DNA of 64,000 nt from Bordetella genomosp. 13 (GTDB taxonomy: Bacteria > Pseudomonadota > Gammaproteobacteria > Burkholderiales > Burkholderiaceae_B). Within the stretch, counting starts at the first letter, position 1. Each line of letters starts with the position of its first letter. Positions 20,335 through 28,388 of the stretch are shown here, piece by piece. The notes beneath the pieces were generated by a model. The model was given only the letters and a program-made list of their open reading frames with translations. It did no database searches and was not told where the DNA came from. Location: positions 186,001 to 250,000 of the forward strand of contig NZ_VEHL01000004.1 in assembly GCF_007679965.1 (NCBI RefSeq), written 5' to 3'. The translations under genes were made by a program, and so were the position numbers.

Positions 20335-21414
20335 ATGAACGTGTCCGCCAAATCCTGGGCGCCGCGGCAGGTCGCGGCCATCGTCATGATCGGCGCCGTG
20401 CTGGCCGTGCTGCCCTTCGTGCTCGGCCTGGCCGGGCAGGGCTGGGTGCGCATCCTGAACTTCGCGCTGCTGTACGTGATGCTGGCGGTGGGGCTGAACA
20501 TCGTGGTGGGCTTCGCGGGCCTGCTGGACCTGGGCTACATCGCGTTCTACGCGGTGGGCGCGTACACGTGGGCGCTGCTGGCCTCGCCGCACTTCGGCCT
20601 GCACCTGCCGTTCTGGGCCATCCTGCCCATCGGGCTGGCGGTGGCCGCGCTGTTCGGCGTGATGCTGGGCGCGCCCACGCTGAAGCTGCGCGGCGACTAC
20701 CTGGCCATCGTCACGCTGGGCTTCGGCGAGATCATCCGCATCTTCCTGAACAACCTGAACGCGCCGGTCAACATCACCAACGGTCCACAGGGCATCAACC
20801 GCATCGATCCGTTCATGATCGGCGACTTCACGTTCAGCCGCGCGCAGACCATCCTGGGCGTGCGCGTCACGGGGCCCGAGAAGTACTACTACCTGCTGCT
20901 GGCGATGGTGCTGCTGATCCTGCTGGTGTGCGTGCGGCTGCAGAATTCGCGCATCGGCCGCGCGTGGGAAGCCATCCGCGAGGACGAGATCGCCGCCAAG
21001 GCCATGGGCATCAATACGCGCAACGTGAAGCTGCTGGCCTTCGCGATGGGGGCGTCGTTCGGCGGCGTGGCGGGTGCGATGTTCGCGGCCATGCAGGGCT
21101 TCGTCAGCCCCGAGAGCTTCAGCCTGACCGAGTCGATCTCCATCCTGTGCATGGTGGTGCTGGGCGGCATGGGCAACATACCCGGCGTGATCCTGGGCGC
21201 GCTGATCCTGGCGGCCCTGCCCGAGTTCCTGCGCGCGGTGGTCGAGCCGGCGCAGCGCATGCTGTTCGGTGACGTGGTGCTCGATCCCGAGGGCATCCGC
21301 ATGCTGCTGTTTGGCCTGGCGATGGTGTGCGTGATGCTGTTCCGTCCCGCGGGGCTGTGGCCGTCGGCGGTGCGCCGGCGCGAGCTGGCCAGCCGCGAAG
21401 GAGGGGCGGCATGA
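20335..21414 (+). CDS. livM: Branched-chain-type ABC transporter permease LivM
   Basis: The 359-residue permease carries LivM features: LNIVVGFAGLLDLGYIAFYAVGAY, LGAPTLKLRGDYLAIVTLGFGEI and the coupling region GRAWEAIREDEIAAKAMG. I place the start at 20335, which has GGAG upstream, not at the GTG 11 codons earlier. The stop overlaps the livG start by four bases (ATGA), indicating translational coupling. With LivH it forms the membrane pore of the transporter. Confidence 0.93.
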   Translation: MNVSAKSWAPRQVAAIVMIGAVLAVLPFVLGLAGQGWVRILNFALLYVMLAVGLNIVVGFAGLLDLGYIAFYAVGAYTWALLASPHFGLHLPFWAILPIGLAVAALFGVMLGAPTLKLRGDYLAIVTLGFGEIIRIFLNNLNAPVNITNGPQGINRIDPFMIGDFTFSRAQTILGVRVTGPEKYYYLLLAMVLLILLVCVRLQNSRIGRAWEAIREDEIAAKAMGINTRNVKLLAFAMGASFGGVAGAMFAAMQGFVSPESFSLTESISILCMVVLGGMGNIPGVILGALILAALPEFLRAVVEPAQRMLFGDVVLDPEGIRMLLFGLAMVCVMLFRPAGLWPSAVRRRELASREGGAA

Positions 21415-22208
21415 CGGCACTGCTGCGAGCCCAGAACCTGAGCAAGCGTTTCGGCGGCCTGCAGGCGCTGTCCGAGGTCAGCTTCGACATCCAGGCGGGC
21501 GAGATCTATGGCCTGATAGGCCCGAACGGCGCGGGCAAGACCACGCTGTTCAATGTGCTGACCGGCCTGTACGTGCCCGAGGAAGGGCGCTGCCACTTCG
21601 ACGGCCAGGCGCTGCTGGGTCGCAAGCCGCACGAGGTGGCGCATGCCGGCCTGGCGCGCACCTTCCAGAACATCCGCCTGTTCGCCAACCTGAGCGCCAT
21701 CGAGAACGTGATGATCGGCCGCCACGTGCGCACGCGCGCGGGCCTGCTGGGCGCGGTGCTGCGCACCCGGGCGCAGCGCGAGGAAGAGGCCGCCATCGAG
21801 GCGCACGCGCACCGCCTGCTGGACTACGTGGGCATCGGGTCTCACGCCAACGACGTGGCGCGCGCGCTGTCCTACGGCGACCAGCGCCGCCTGGAGATCG
21901 CGCGTGCGCTGGCCACCGATCCGAAGCTGCTGGCGCTGGACGAGCCGGCCGCCGGCATGAACGCCTCCGAGACGCGCGTGCTGCGCGGGCTGATCGAGAA
22001 AATCCGCGGCGACGGCGTCACGGTGCTGTTGATCGAACACGACATGAAACTGGTGATGGGCCTGTGTGACCGCGTGCTGGTGCTGGAATACGGCAAGGTG
22101 CTGGCGATGGGCCGGCCCGCCGAGGTGCAGCGGGATCCGCGCGTGATCGAGGCGTATCTGGGCGCGGGCGCGGCGGCGGCGGCCTTGCCGAAGGGGGCGG
22201 CGCAATGA
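21411..22208 (+). CDS. livG: Branched-chain-type ABC transporter ATP-binding protein LivG
   Basis: The 265-residue ATPase has Walker A GPNGAGKTT (residues 37-45), the family variant signature LSYGDQRRLEIARAL and Walker B LLALDEPAAGMN. GGAGGGG precedes the ATG at 21411. The frame is open further upstream, but that part overlaps LivM and is not conserved. The TGA overlaps the ATG of livF, so all three genes from livM to livF are coupled. Confidence 0.94.
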   Translation: MTALLRAQNLSKRFGGLQALSEVSFDIQAGEIYGLIGPNGAGKTTLFNVLTGLYVPEEGRCHFDGQALLGRKPHEVAHAGLARTFQNIRLFANLSAIENVMIGRHVRTRAGLLGAVLRTRAQREEEAAIEAHAHRLLDYVGIGSHANDVARALSYGDQRRLEIARALATDPKLLALDEPAAGMNASETRVLRGLIEKIRGDGVTVLLIEHDMKLVMGLCDRVLVLEYGKVLAMGRPAEVQRDPRVIEAYLGAGAAAAALPKGAAQ

Positions 22209-22936
22209 CGGCCTTGGCTTCCGGCGCCCCCATGCTGGCCCTGGACGACGTGCAGGTGGCCTACGGCGGTATCCGCGCGGTGCGCGGCGTCACGCTGCAC
22301 GTGGAGCCCGGCGAGCGCGTCTGCCTGATCGGCGCCAACGGCGCGGGCAAGAGCACCACGCTGCGGGCCATCTGCGGCCTGGTGCCGCTGGCCGGCGGCG
22401 CGGTGCGCTACGAGGGCCGGTCCATCGGCGGCCGTCCGCCTTTCGAACTGGTGCGCCAGGGCCTGGTGATGGTGCCCGAGGGGCGCGGCATCTTCGGCCA
22501 GCTCACCATCGAAGAGAACCTCTCCATGGGCGCCTACGTGCGCCGCGACACGGCGCAGATCCGGCGCGACGTCGAGCGCGTGTTCGAACTGTTCCCGCGC
22601 CTGGCGCAGCGTCGCCGGCAGGCCGCCGGCACGCTGTCGGGCGGCGAGCAGCAGATGGTGGCCATGGGCCGCGCGATGCTGGCCCGGCCGCGCCTGCTGC
22701 TGCTGGACGAGCCCTCGATGGGACTGGCGCCGCTGATGGTGGAGAAGGTCTTCGAGGCCGTGCGCGCGATCGCGGCCGAGGGCGTGACGATCCTGCTGAT
22801 CGAGCAGAACGCGCGCCTGGCGCTGGAGCACAGCGACCGCGGCTACGTGATGGAATCGGGCGAGCTGACGCTGTCCGGTCCGGCCGCGCAGTTGCTGGAC
22901 GATCCGAAGGTGCGGGCGGCGTACCTAGGGGAATAG
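22205..22936 (+). CDS. livF: Branched-chain-type ABC transporter ATP-binding protein LivF
   Basis: This 243-residue second ATPase has Walker A GANGAGKST (residues 43-51), signature LSGGEQQM and Walker B LLLLDEPSMGL, followed by the LivF-typical LIEQNARLALE. It overlaps livG by four bases. An internal ATG ten codons in (22232) is a possible alternative start, since the family usually begins near LALDDVQVAYG. It is the last gene of the liv operon. Confidence 0.94.
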   Translation: MTALASGAPMLALDDVQVAYGGIRAVRGVTLHVEPGERVCLIGANGAGKSTTLRAICGLVPLAGGAVRYEGRSIGGRPPFELVRQGLVMVPEGRGIFGQLTIEENLSMGAYVRRDTAQIRRDVERVFELFPRLAQRRRQAAGTLSGGEQQMVAMGRAMLARPRLLLLDEPSMGLAPLMVEKVFEAVRAIAAEGVTILLIEQNARLALEHSDRGYVMESGELTLSGPAAQLLDDPKVRAAYLGE

Positions 22937-22942
22937 GGCGCG

Positions 22943-23044
22943 GCGCGGTCGTCGATGCCGTTCCGGGTAGGCGCCGGCTTTCGCATTGCAGGGCGCCTGT
23001 CGTCACATTCCACATTCCACGCCTCGCGCCATCGACGACCGCGC
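22943..23044 (+). repeat. Perfect 15-bp inverted repeat with nested hairpin after livF
   Basis: GCGCGGTCGTCGATG at 22943-22957 is the exact reverse complement of 23030-23044. Between them lies another perfect stem, AGGCGCC/GGCGCCT (22969-22975 with 22992-22998), and a short direct repeat CACATTC-CACATTC. The whole folds as a long closed stem with an internal hairpin. It starts seven bases after the livF stop and ends about 100 bases before a small gene. It may be a 3'-end structure, a leader or a small RNA; no U-run follows. Confidence 0.55.
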
Positions 23045-23147
23045 GGGGGGCGTTTGGTCCATGTGTCGGAACCGCTCCGCGCCCGTCGGGTCGATCCCGT
23101 TCGGACGGCGCCTTCCGATGCGCCGCCTTCACAGGAAATCATCGATC

Positions 23148-23303
23148 ATGAGCGGATTCGGTATCGGCCTGGCGCTGTTCGCGCTGGCCAGTTTCTACGC
23201 GGCCTGGTCCTCGCGCCGCGAAGGCTGCGAGAGTCGCGACAGCGTCGCGCTGGCCAGCGTGGGCGTGATGTCGACGGGGGGCTGCCTGGCCACCTGGCTG
23301 TAG
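23148..23303 (+). CDS. Small hypothetical membrane protein, 51 residues
   Basis: From the ATG at 23148 the frame encodes 51 residues. One hydrophobic stretch (FGIGLALFALASFYAAW, residues 4-20) is followed by a charged Cys-containing segment and a second weakly hydrophobic end. AGGAAA stands about ten bases upstream. A strong intrinsic terminator begins 43 bases after the stop, which fits a short independent gene. I do not recognise the family. An upstream-extended frame (from 22986) lacks protein-like character and runs through the inverted repeat. Confidence 0.5.
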   Translation: MSGFGIGLALFALASFYAAWSSRREGCESRDSVALASVGVMSTGGCLATWL

Positions 23304-23346
23304 GCGCCCTGTGGACGCCAGGCTCCCGCCGGCGCAGGCGGGCGAG

Positions 23347-23384
23347 GGCGGCTCCGGACACACGCGGTCCGGAGCCGCCTTTTT
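23347..23384 (+). terminator. Strong intrinsic terminator
   Basis: A perfect 13-bp stem, GGCGGCTCCGGAC (23347-23359) with GTCCGGAGCCGCC (23367-23379), has a 7-base loop and is followed by TTTTT (23380-23384). It ends + strand transcription from the livF/small-protein side. The T-run includes part of the stop codon of the convergent minus-strand gene. Confidence 0.92.
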
Positions 23385-24975
23385 ATGCCTGCCCGGCCGT
23401 CGCGCCGTCCTGCGCCGGCTCGCGCCGGCCCGCGCGCACCTGGCCGATCCGCAGCCCATCGCGCTGCACGATCTCGAAGCGCCAGTCGCCCCAATCGATG
23501 GTTTCGCCCACCTCCGGCAGGCGTCCGCCCACGCGCAGCAGCGCGCCGGCCAGCGTGGCGTCCTGCACCGAGCTCTGCAGCGCCGGGTCCTCCAGCAGCA
23601 TGCGCGCTTCCTCCACCGGCATGTCGGCGTCCAGCAGCCACAGGCCGTCGCCCAGGCGCGTGGCGGGCGGCGCCTCGTTGGGGGACTCGGGCAGGTCGCC
23701 GCCCACCGCCGTCAGCACGTCCAGCGGGGTGACCAGGCCTTCGCAGCTGCCGTGCTCGTCGACCACGATCAGCATGTGGTCGCGCGTCTGGCGCAGTTCT
23801 TCCAGCACCTTCAGTATCGGCACGCTCTCGATGATGTAGTGCGGCTTGCGCGCCAGCTCGATCAGGTCGACCGCGCCCGGCACCTGCAGCCTGGGCATCA
23901 CGTCCTTGAAGTGCAGCACGCCGATGACGTTGGACGCGTCGCCCTCGCACAGCGGCAGGCGCGCGTGGCCCGAGGCGAACTTGCGCACCACGGTGTCGGT
24001 GTCGTCCTTCACGTCCAGCCAGGTCATCTCGCCGCGCGGCACCATGATCGAACGCACGTCGCGCGAACCCAGCGCCAGCACGCGCTCGATCAGGCTGCTC
24101 TCCTCGGGCGCGAAGGCGGGCTCGTCGCCCACGCCGTCGACCAGCGCGGCGACGTCCTCGGCGGGGTTGTGCGCATGCGCGGGATCATGCCTGCCCGCGC
24201 GCAGCAGGCGCAGCACGGCCTGCGCGGTGCGCTGGCGGCCGGTCAGGCCCTGGCTGCGGCGGCTGCGGTTGCGGCGCGCCAGCTGGTTGCAGGCCTCGAT
24301 CAGGATCGAGAAGCCGATGGCCGCGTACAGATAGCCCTTGGGCACGTGGAAGCCCAGGCCTTCGGCCACCAGGCTGAAACCGATCATCAGCAACAGGCCC
24401 AGGCACAGGATGACCACGGTGGGATGGCGGCCGACGAAGGCCATCAGCGGACGGCTGGCCAGCATCATCACGGCCATGGCGACCACGACGGCGATCATCA
24501 TGATGCTCAGGTCCTGCACCATGCCGACCGCGGTGATGACCGAATCCAGGGAGAACACGGCGTCCAGCACGATGATCTGCAGGATGACCTGCCAGAACAC
24601 CGCGTGCTGGACCTTCTGCGTGCCGGTGTGCGTGCTGCCTTCCACGCGTTCGTGCAGTTCCATCGTGCCCTTGAACAGCAGGAACACGCCGCCGAAGATC
24701 AGGATCAGGTCGCGGCCCGAGATCTCGGCGCCGAGTACGGTGAACAGCGGCGCGGTCAGCGTGACGACCCAGGCGATGCTGGCCAGCAGGCCCAGGCGCA
24801 TCACCATGGCCAGCGACAGGCCGATGATGCGCGCGCGGTTGCGCTGCTCGGGCGGCAGCTTGTCGGCCAGGATGGCGATGAACACCAGATTGTCGATGCC
24901 CAGGACGATCTCGAGCACGATCAGGGTCGCCAGGCCCAGCCAGGCGGTGGGGTCGGACATCCAGTCGAAAATCAT
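23383..24975 (-). CDS. TerC-family membrane protein with CBS pair and CorC/HlyC domain
   Basis: The 530-residue protein combines a TerC domain of about seven transmembrane helices (residues 1-235, with [12 protein letters not shown] and [12 protein letters not shown], whose acidic residues lie in membrane helices) with a CBS pair (about 300-420, [12 protein letters not shown] onward) and a C-terminal CorC_HlyC domain. This is the YegH/YoaE layout. TerC proteins are linked to metal export, especially manganese, and tellurite resistance. The start is the ATG at 24975 (MIFDWMSDP). The frame is open 69 codons further, but that part is Arg/Pro-rich and not membrane-like. It is convergent with the liv operon and has a 379-base gap upstream. 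Confidence 0.92.
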   Translation of the reverse strand: MIFDWMSDPTAWLGLATLIVLEIVLGIDNLVFIAILADKLPPEQRNRARIIGLSLAMVMRLGLLASIAWVVTLTAPLFTVLGAEISGRDLILIFGGVFLLFKGTMELHERVEGSTHTGTQKVQHAVFWQVILQIIVLDAVFSLDSVITAVGMVQDLSIMMIAVVVAMAVMMLASRPLMAFVGRHPTVVILCLGLLLMIGFSLVAEGLGFHVPKGYLYAAIGFSILIEACNQLARRNRSRRSQGLTGRQRTAQAVLRLLRAGRHDPAHAHNPAEDVAALVDGVGDEPAFAPEESSLIERVLALGSRDVRSIMVPRGEMTWLDVKDDTDTVVRKFASGHARLPLCEGDASNVIGVLHFKDVMPRLQVPGAVDLIELARKPHYIIESVPILKVLEELRQTRDHMLIVVDEHGSCEGLVTPLDVLTAVGGDLPESPNEAPPATRLGDGLWLLDADMPVEEARMLLEDPALQSSVQDATLAGALLRVGGRLPEVGETIDWGDWRFEIVQRDGLRIGQVRAGRREPAQDGATAGQA

Positions 24976-25354
24976 GTGTGTATCCAGTAGGGACGCGTTC
25001 GGGCGGCGCGGCGCGCGTCGGGCGCGGCGGCGGGCCAGCCGGAAAAAAAGGGGGCGGTGCGCGAGAGGGCGCGCGGCGCGCGGTCCTTCGCAGGGGCGGC
25101 ACGCGGGACGGACGCGTCGGGGATGACGTTCGGTCTGACGGCGAAGACGGCGCGGCGGCGGTCTTCCGGGAAGAAGCGCCACGGCGGGATCGGCCGGGGC
25201 GCGGTGCTACTGGGAGGTTCGCTGGTCATAGGCAAGGACGGTGCCGCGGTGCTGCCGGCCAGGGGCCTGGGCTGCGGGGCCATCCTTTCTTACGGAAAGC
25301 TGAATAATACAGCAGCCGCCGGTTTTTTCCAGCGGCGGGCGGCGTGGCGAGACG
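24976..25354 (-). other. Intergenic region upstream of the TerC gene
   Basis: This gap of 379 bases separates two minus-strand genes. Most of it is very GC-rich with no convincing frame. A possible minus-strand -10 (TATTAT, complement of 25304-25309) lies in an AT-richer patch. A GCCGCTGG/CCGGCGGC hairpin with an A6 loop on the minus strand (25315-25336) could mark the end of the upstream lipase transcript, although no U-run follows. I looked for a yybP-ykoY manganese riboswitch and did not find its conserved core. Confidence 0.4.
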
Positions 25355-26707
25355 TCAGAGGTGCAGCGGCGGCCGCGCGCGGCGCCTCGCATCCGCATCC
25401 ACCAACGGATCGAACACCTGCGCCTTGACCCGCGCATAGCAGAGCGGGGCGCCGTAGGTGGTGTGGTGCGACGCGCCCGGCGCTCCGGGCGGCACGGCGT
25501 CCGCGACGTCCAGCAACTGCACCGGCGCGCCGCGCTGCCTGAACGCGGCATAGGCGGCGCGGCTATTGGCATAGGCCACGATCGTGTCCTGACTGCTGCC
25601 GCACAGGGCGGTGGCGACGTGGGGCGTCCAGTCCAGCAGGTCGTTGGCGGCCAGGCGCCGGCGCAACGCATTGGCGGGGTTGTCGCGGAAGTCCGCGGTG
25701 AACGCGGGCTGGCGCAGCGTGTCCATGCCGCCATCGGCGGGGAACCGGGCGCGCAGCGCGCCCAGCGTCTGGTCGCCGGGATACCAGGCCTCGATCCGTT
25801 GCGCGTAAGGCTCCTTGAACACGTCGCGGGGCGAACGATAGATGTCGCCGTAGACGTGCTGGTAGCTGATCATCGTGTAGGCCAGCAGCTGCGGCGCCAG
25901 CACGTTGGGCTGCCCGTTGGTCAGGCCGGCCCAGGCCTGCAGGAAGGTCTGCTGCAGCGCATACGGTCCGGCCATCGGCGCCGCCGCGGCCAGCGGGATG
26001 CGGTCGAGGTAATGGCGCTCGATCTCGCGCTGCGCGGCCATGGCCGCGTGGCCGCCCTGGGAATAGCCCATCAGCAGCGTCAGGCCGGACCAGTCCGGCT
26101 TGCGCGCGCGCATGAATTCGCGCGCCGCCAGGATGGCGTCCACGACGGCGCTCGCTTCCGAGTCGGCATGCAGGTACGGATGATAGGGATAGGTCGAGCC
26201 GCCCAGGCCGAGATAGTCGGGCACCACCACCGCATAGCCATGCGCGGCGAAGGTCGAAAGCACCGGGTCCGATGCCGCCGCCTGGCTGGCGCGCACCCGG
26301 CGCTTGCTCTGCGTGCCCGGCGCGCTGGCTAGCAGCGGCGTGCGGGCGGAGTCGCCGGCAGCGGCGTCGTGCGGCGCCGGCTTGCAGCGGCGCGGCAGGT
26401 ACAGCGCGGCCGACAGGTCTTCCGGTTCGCCGCGCACGCCGATGCTGCGGTAGGTGGCTTCGACGACCTGCACGTCGCACGCGGCCTGGCCGCCGGGCGC
26501 CGCGCCGCGGTTCGCGCGGTCGATCGCCGCGCGGGTGTACTCGGTCACCGGCCGGGTTTGCAGCAAGTCGCCGCGCGGTGCCGTCCGCGCCTGGGAATGC
26601 GTCTGCGGAAGGACTTGGGCAAGGCCCGAGAAGGGCGCGCCCAGCAGCAGCAGGACGGCGAACGACAGACCTGACGACCCTCTGAACTTCGGACACACGA
26701 TCGACAT
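25355..26707 (-). CDS. Secreted lipase-like alpha/beta hydrolase (LIP/secretory lipase family)
   Basis: The 450-residue protein begins with a signal peptide (hydrophobic SFAVLLLLGAPFSGLA, cleavage after AQ near residue 31). It has the nucleophile elbow GYSQGG with Ser216, the upstream oxyanion-side pattern VVPDYLGLGGSTYPYHPYLH, and a C-terminal His-rich loop (GASHHTTYGA). This layout matches secretory lipases (PF03583-like), usually around 400 residues. The substrate is not evident. I chose the ATG at 26707 because it begins the signal peptide; a 16-codon extension is possible but unlikely. The promoter region overlaps a Fur-box-like site and it is divergent from the sigma-factor gene, so it is probably expressed under iron limitation with the siderophore cluster. 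Confidence 0.82.
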   Translation of the reverse strand: MSIVCPKFRGSSGLSFAVLLLLGAPFSGLAQVLPQTHSQARTAPRGDLLQTRPVTEYTRAAIDRANRGAAPGGQAACDVQVVEATYRSIGVRGEPEDLSAALYLPRRCKPAPHDAAAGDSARTPLLASAPGTQSKRRVRASQAAASDPVLSTFAAHGYAVVVPDYLGLGGSTYPYHPYLHADSEASAVVDAILAAREFMRARKPDWSGLTLLMGYSQGGHAAMAAQREIERHYLDRIPLAAAAPMAGPYALQQTFLQAWAGLTNGQPNVLAPQLLAYTMISYQHVYGDIYRSPRDVFKEPYAQRIEAWYPGDQTLGALRARFPADGGMDTLRQPAFTADFRDNPANALRRRLAANDLLDWTPHVATALCGSSQDTIVAYANSRAAYAAFRQRGAPVQLLDVADAVPPGAPGASHHTTYGAPLCYARVKAQVFDPLVDADARRRARPPLHL

Positions 26708-26731
26708 GAGTAGCCCCGTAAAGTTGAAGGT

Positions 26732-26759
26732 AGTATAAATATGGATGAGAATCATTGTT
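26732..26759 (-). promoter_or_regulatory. Fur-box-like operator over the lipase promoter, between divergent genes
   Basis: ATGGATGAGAATCATTGTT at 26741-26759 matches 12 of 19 positions of the Fur consensus, including an intact AATCATT half. A minus-strand -10-like TATACT is at the complement of 26732-26737, placing the operator in the -10/-35 spacer and -35 of the lipase promoter. The site is about 275 bases before the sigma-factor start, so it may also act on that gene. The rest of that stretch (26760-27034) shows no other clear signal. Confidence 0.6.
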
Positions 26760-27034
26760 AGTTACAAGGCGTGGAAGCTCTGCCTTGGAACCGGCACCCG
26801 CAAGGCGGCGCTCCCACAAGCAGGAGCCGTCGTGCGCATCGTGGCTGGGCCGCACGCAGGTGCGGGCCCGGGCCCGCATGCGCCTGAAAACAGCCTGCGG
26901 CATCCACGGCACAGAGAGTCTGGCGAATGTCGAGTGCGAACTCGAGGCAGGCCTGTTTGCAAGAACAGAATAGCTAACCGTGTGCAATGCGTCCCGCCCG
27001 CGAAGCCAGGCGCGACGAATCGGAGGTGTGGTCC

Positions 27035-27565
27035 ATGTCAGCGAATCCGTCCAGCGTGACGTTAGGCCGGGTGTTCATTGCGCACCGGGCCGAGCTGCGA
27101 GGCTTGGCGCGCAAGGTCGTGGGAGGGGCGGACGAAGCGGACGACGTGCTGCAGGATGCGTACCTGAAACTGGTCGAAGGCGCATGCGCCCGCGACGTCG
27201 AGAAGCCGTACGCGTATTGCTGCCAGGTGGTGCGCAACATGGCGCTGGATTACCGCCGCCGCAAGAGCGTCGAGATCGCCTATTGCGCGCAGTCTCCGGA
27301 TGGCGAACTGCCCGACGTGGCGGGCGGCTTCGAGCCGGACGACGGCGTGGACGAGCGCCGCCTGCTGCAAGTGGTCAGCGACGTGCTGGCCACCTTGCCG
27401 CCGCGCACGCGCCACGCCTTCGAGCTCTATCGGCTGCAAGGCCTCACGCAGCGCGGCATCGGCGAGAAACTGGGGATTTCCGCCACCATGGTCAATTTCC
27501 TGCTGAAGGACGCCAGCAAGGCTTTGGCCTCCTGCTATGATCTTTACAGGCAGGGCCGTGGCTGA
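27035..27565 (+). CDS. Extracytoplasmic-function sigma factor, PvdS/OrbS iron-starvation type
   Basis: This 176-residue sigma-70 family protein has region 2 (ADEADDVLQDAYLKL, then YAYCCQVVRNMALDYRRRK) and region 4 (LPPRTRHAFELYRLQGLTQ, then KLGISATMVNFLLKDA). The region-4 sequence is very close to PvdS (YRLHG... LGVSPTLVNFMIRDA), the sigma factor for pyoverdine synthesis. GGAGG lies eight bases before the ATG at 27035; the frame is open upstream but lacks a better start. It directly precedes the siderophore genes, and a matching promoter occurs at 28034. The upstream Fur-like site suggests iron repression. Family members in Burkholderia include OrbS and MbaF. Confidence 0.9.
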   Translation: MSANPSSVTLGRVFIAHRAELRGLARKVVGGADEADDVLQDAYLKLVEGACARDVEKPYAYCCQVVRNMALDYRRRKSVEIAYCAQSPDGELPDVAGGFEPDDGVDERRLLQVVSDVLATLPPRTRHAFELYRLQGLTQRGIGEKLGISATMVNFLLKDASKALASCYDLYRQGRG

Positions 27566-27666
27566 TTGAACAGGCGGACGACGATACGCCAGAAAGTCGA
27601 GCGCCACGCGCACACGGATACAACCGGCCGCCGCGCGGGTGCAGGCGGCACAGCAATAGTGAGTCC

Positions 27667-27915
27667 ATGAACCCGACTTCATCCTCTCCCGATCATGAGG
27701 TCTGGGAAGCCGCGTTGGCCTGGGTCCAGCGGCAGCACGACGACACCTCCTTCGATGACCAGGCACGGCAGGCACTGATCGACTGGCTGCGCCAGGATCC
27801 CGAACACCGCCGCGCGTACGACAAGGCCGCCCGGCTGTGGCTGCTTGCCGGGCTGGTGCCTCCCGCGAACGACCTCGATCCCCCGCCGGACTGTAAGGGG
27901 CCCACCGACGCCTGA
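27667..27915 (+). CDS. Free-standing FecR N-terminal-like (DUF4880) protein
   Basis: The 82-residue product resembles only the cytoplasmic N-terminal domain of FecR/PupR anti-sigma regulators: ALAWVQRQHDDTSFDDQARQ, then LIDWLRQDPEHRRAYDKAARLW, the typical sigma-contacting helices. There is no transmembrane helix and no periplasmic part, so the usual signal relay from a TonB receptor cannot operate. It starts 101 bases after the sigma-factor gene, so it probably binds that sigma factor in the cytoplasm, either as inhibitor or as cofactor. The protein looks complete rather than broken, because the frame ends cleanly after a short Pro-rich tail. Function is inferred from the domain and position. 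Confidence 0.75.
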   Translation: MNPTSSSPDHEVWEAALAWVQRQHDDTSFDDQARQALIDWLRQDPEHRRAYDKAARLWLLAGLVPPANDLDPPPDCKGPTDA

Positions 27916-28033
27916 GCCGGCCGGTGGGTGCCCCGAGTTTCCGCTTCGACGCGCCGCACGCGGTGCCCCATGTGACGCCGCCTGGGCGCAGGCGCGCGCA
28001 GGCCTGGCAGGACGCCGCTTCCCGCCATCCCAC

Positions 28034-28058
28034 TAAACAAATCCATCGCTCCCTCGTC
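28034..28058 (+). promoter_or_regulatory. PvdS/OrbS-type promoter for the NRPS operon
   Basis: TAAAC at 28034-28038 is followed by exactly 16 bases and CGTC at 28055-28058. This matches the iron-starvation box of PvdS (TAAAT-N16-CGT) and the OrbS -10 element CGTC. It is 68 bases before the MbtH start and in the same direction. With a PvdS-like sigma factor encoded upstream, this is the likely main promoter of the siderophore operon. Confidence 0.7.
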
Positions 28059-28125
28059 ATATCCGGAGAAGCCGCTGCGCGCTTGCCGCGCTCGGGCCCA
28101 ACCGCAATAGAAACGAGGGTGCCGC

Positions 28126-28383
28126 ATGTCTACGAGTTGCTTCGACCGCGAAGACGAAACGTTCATCGTCCTGGTCAACCACGAAGATCAATACTCGATC
28201 TGGCCGCATTGGAAGGCCGTGCCGGACGGCTGGACCGCCGTGCAGGGCGTGCGCGGCGACAAGAAGACCGTGCTCCAGTACGTGGAGGACACCTGGACCG
28301 ACATGCGTCCGCGCTCGCTGCGCGAATGGATGTCCGCCCAGGATGCCGCGCCGCAGGGTGAGGCCGCCAGGGAAGGGGCCTGA
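28126..28383 (+). CDS. MbtH-like protein
   Basis: The 85-residue protein has the full MbtH signature: [10 protein letters not shown], then PDGW, then a C-terminal WTDMRP. MbtH proteins bind NRPS adenylation domains and are needed for folding or activity of many of them. It is the first gene after the PvdS-type promoter and begins the biosynthetic operon. The thioesterase gene starts five bases after its stop. The last about 15 residues (Ala/Glu/Gly-rich) extend beyond the usual 70-residue core. Confidence 0.95.
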   Translation: MSTSCFDREDETFIVLVNHEDQYSIWPHWKAVPDGWTAVQGVRGDKKTVLQYVEDTWTDMRPRSLREWMSAQDAAPQGEAAREGA

Positions 28384-28388
28384 GCGCC

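Noticed and set aside
25030..25080. T7 run on the minus strand after a small GCGCG/CGCGC stem in the TerC leader
   Set aside because: The stem is only 5 bp and nine bases separate it from the T-run, so it is not a convincing terminator.
24976..25330. Possible yybP-ykoY manganese riboswitch before the TerC gene
   Set aside because: TerC genes often have one, but reading the minus strand I found no conserved GGGGAGTA-type core or its pairing partner.
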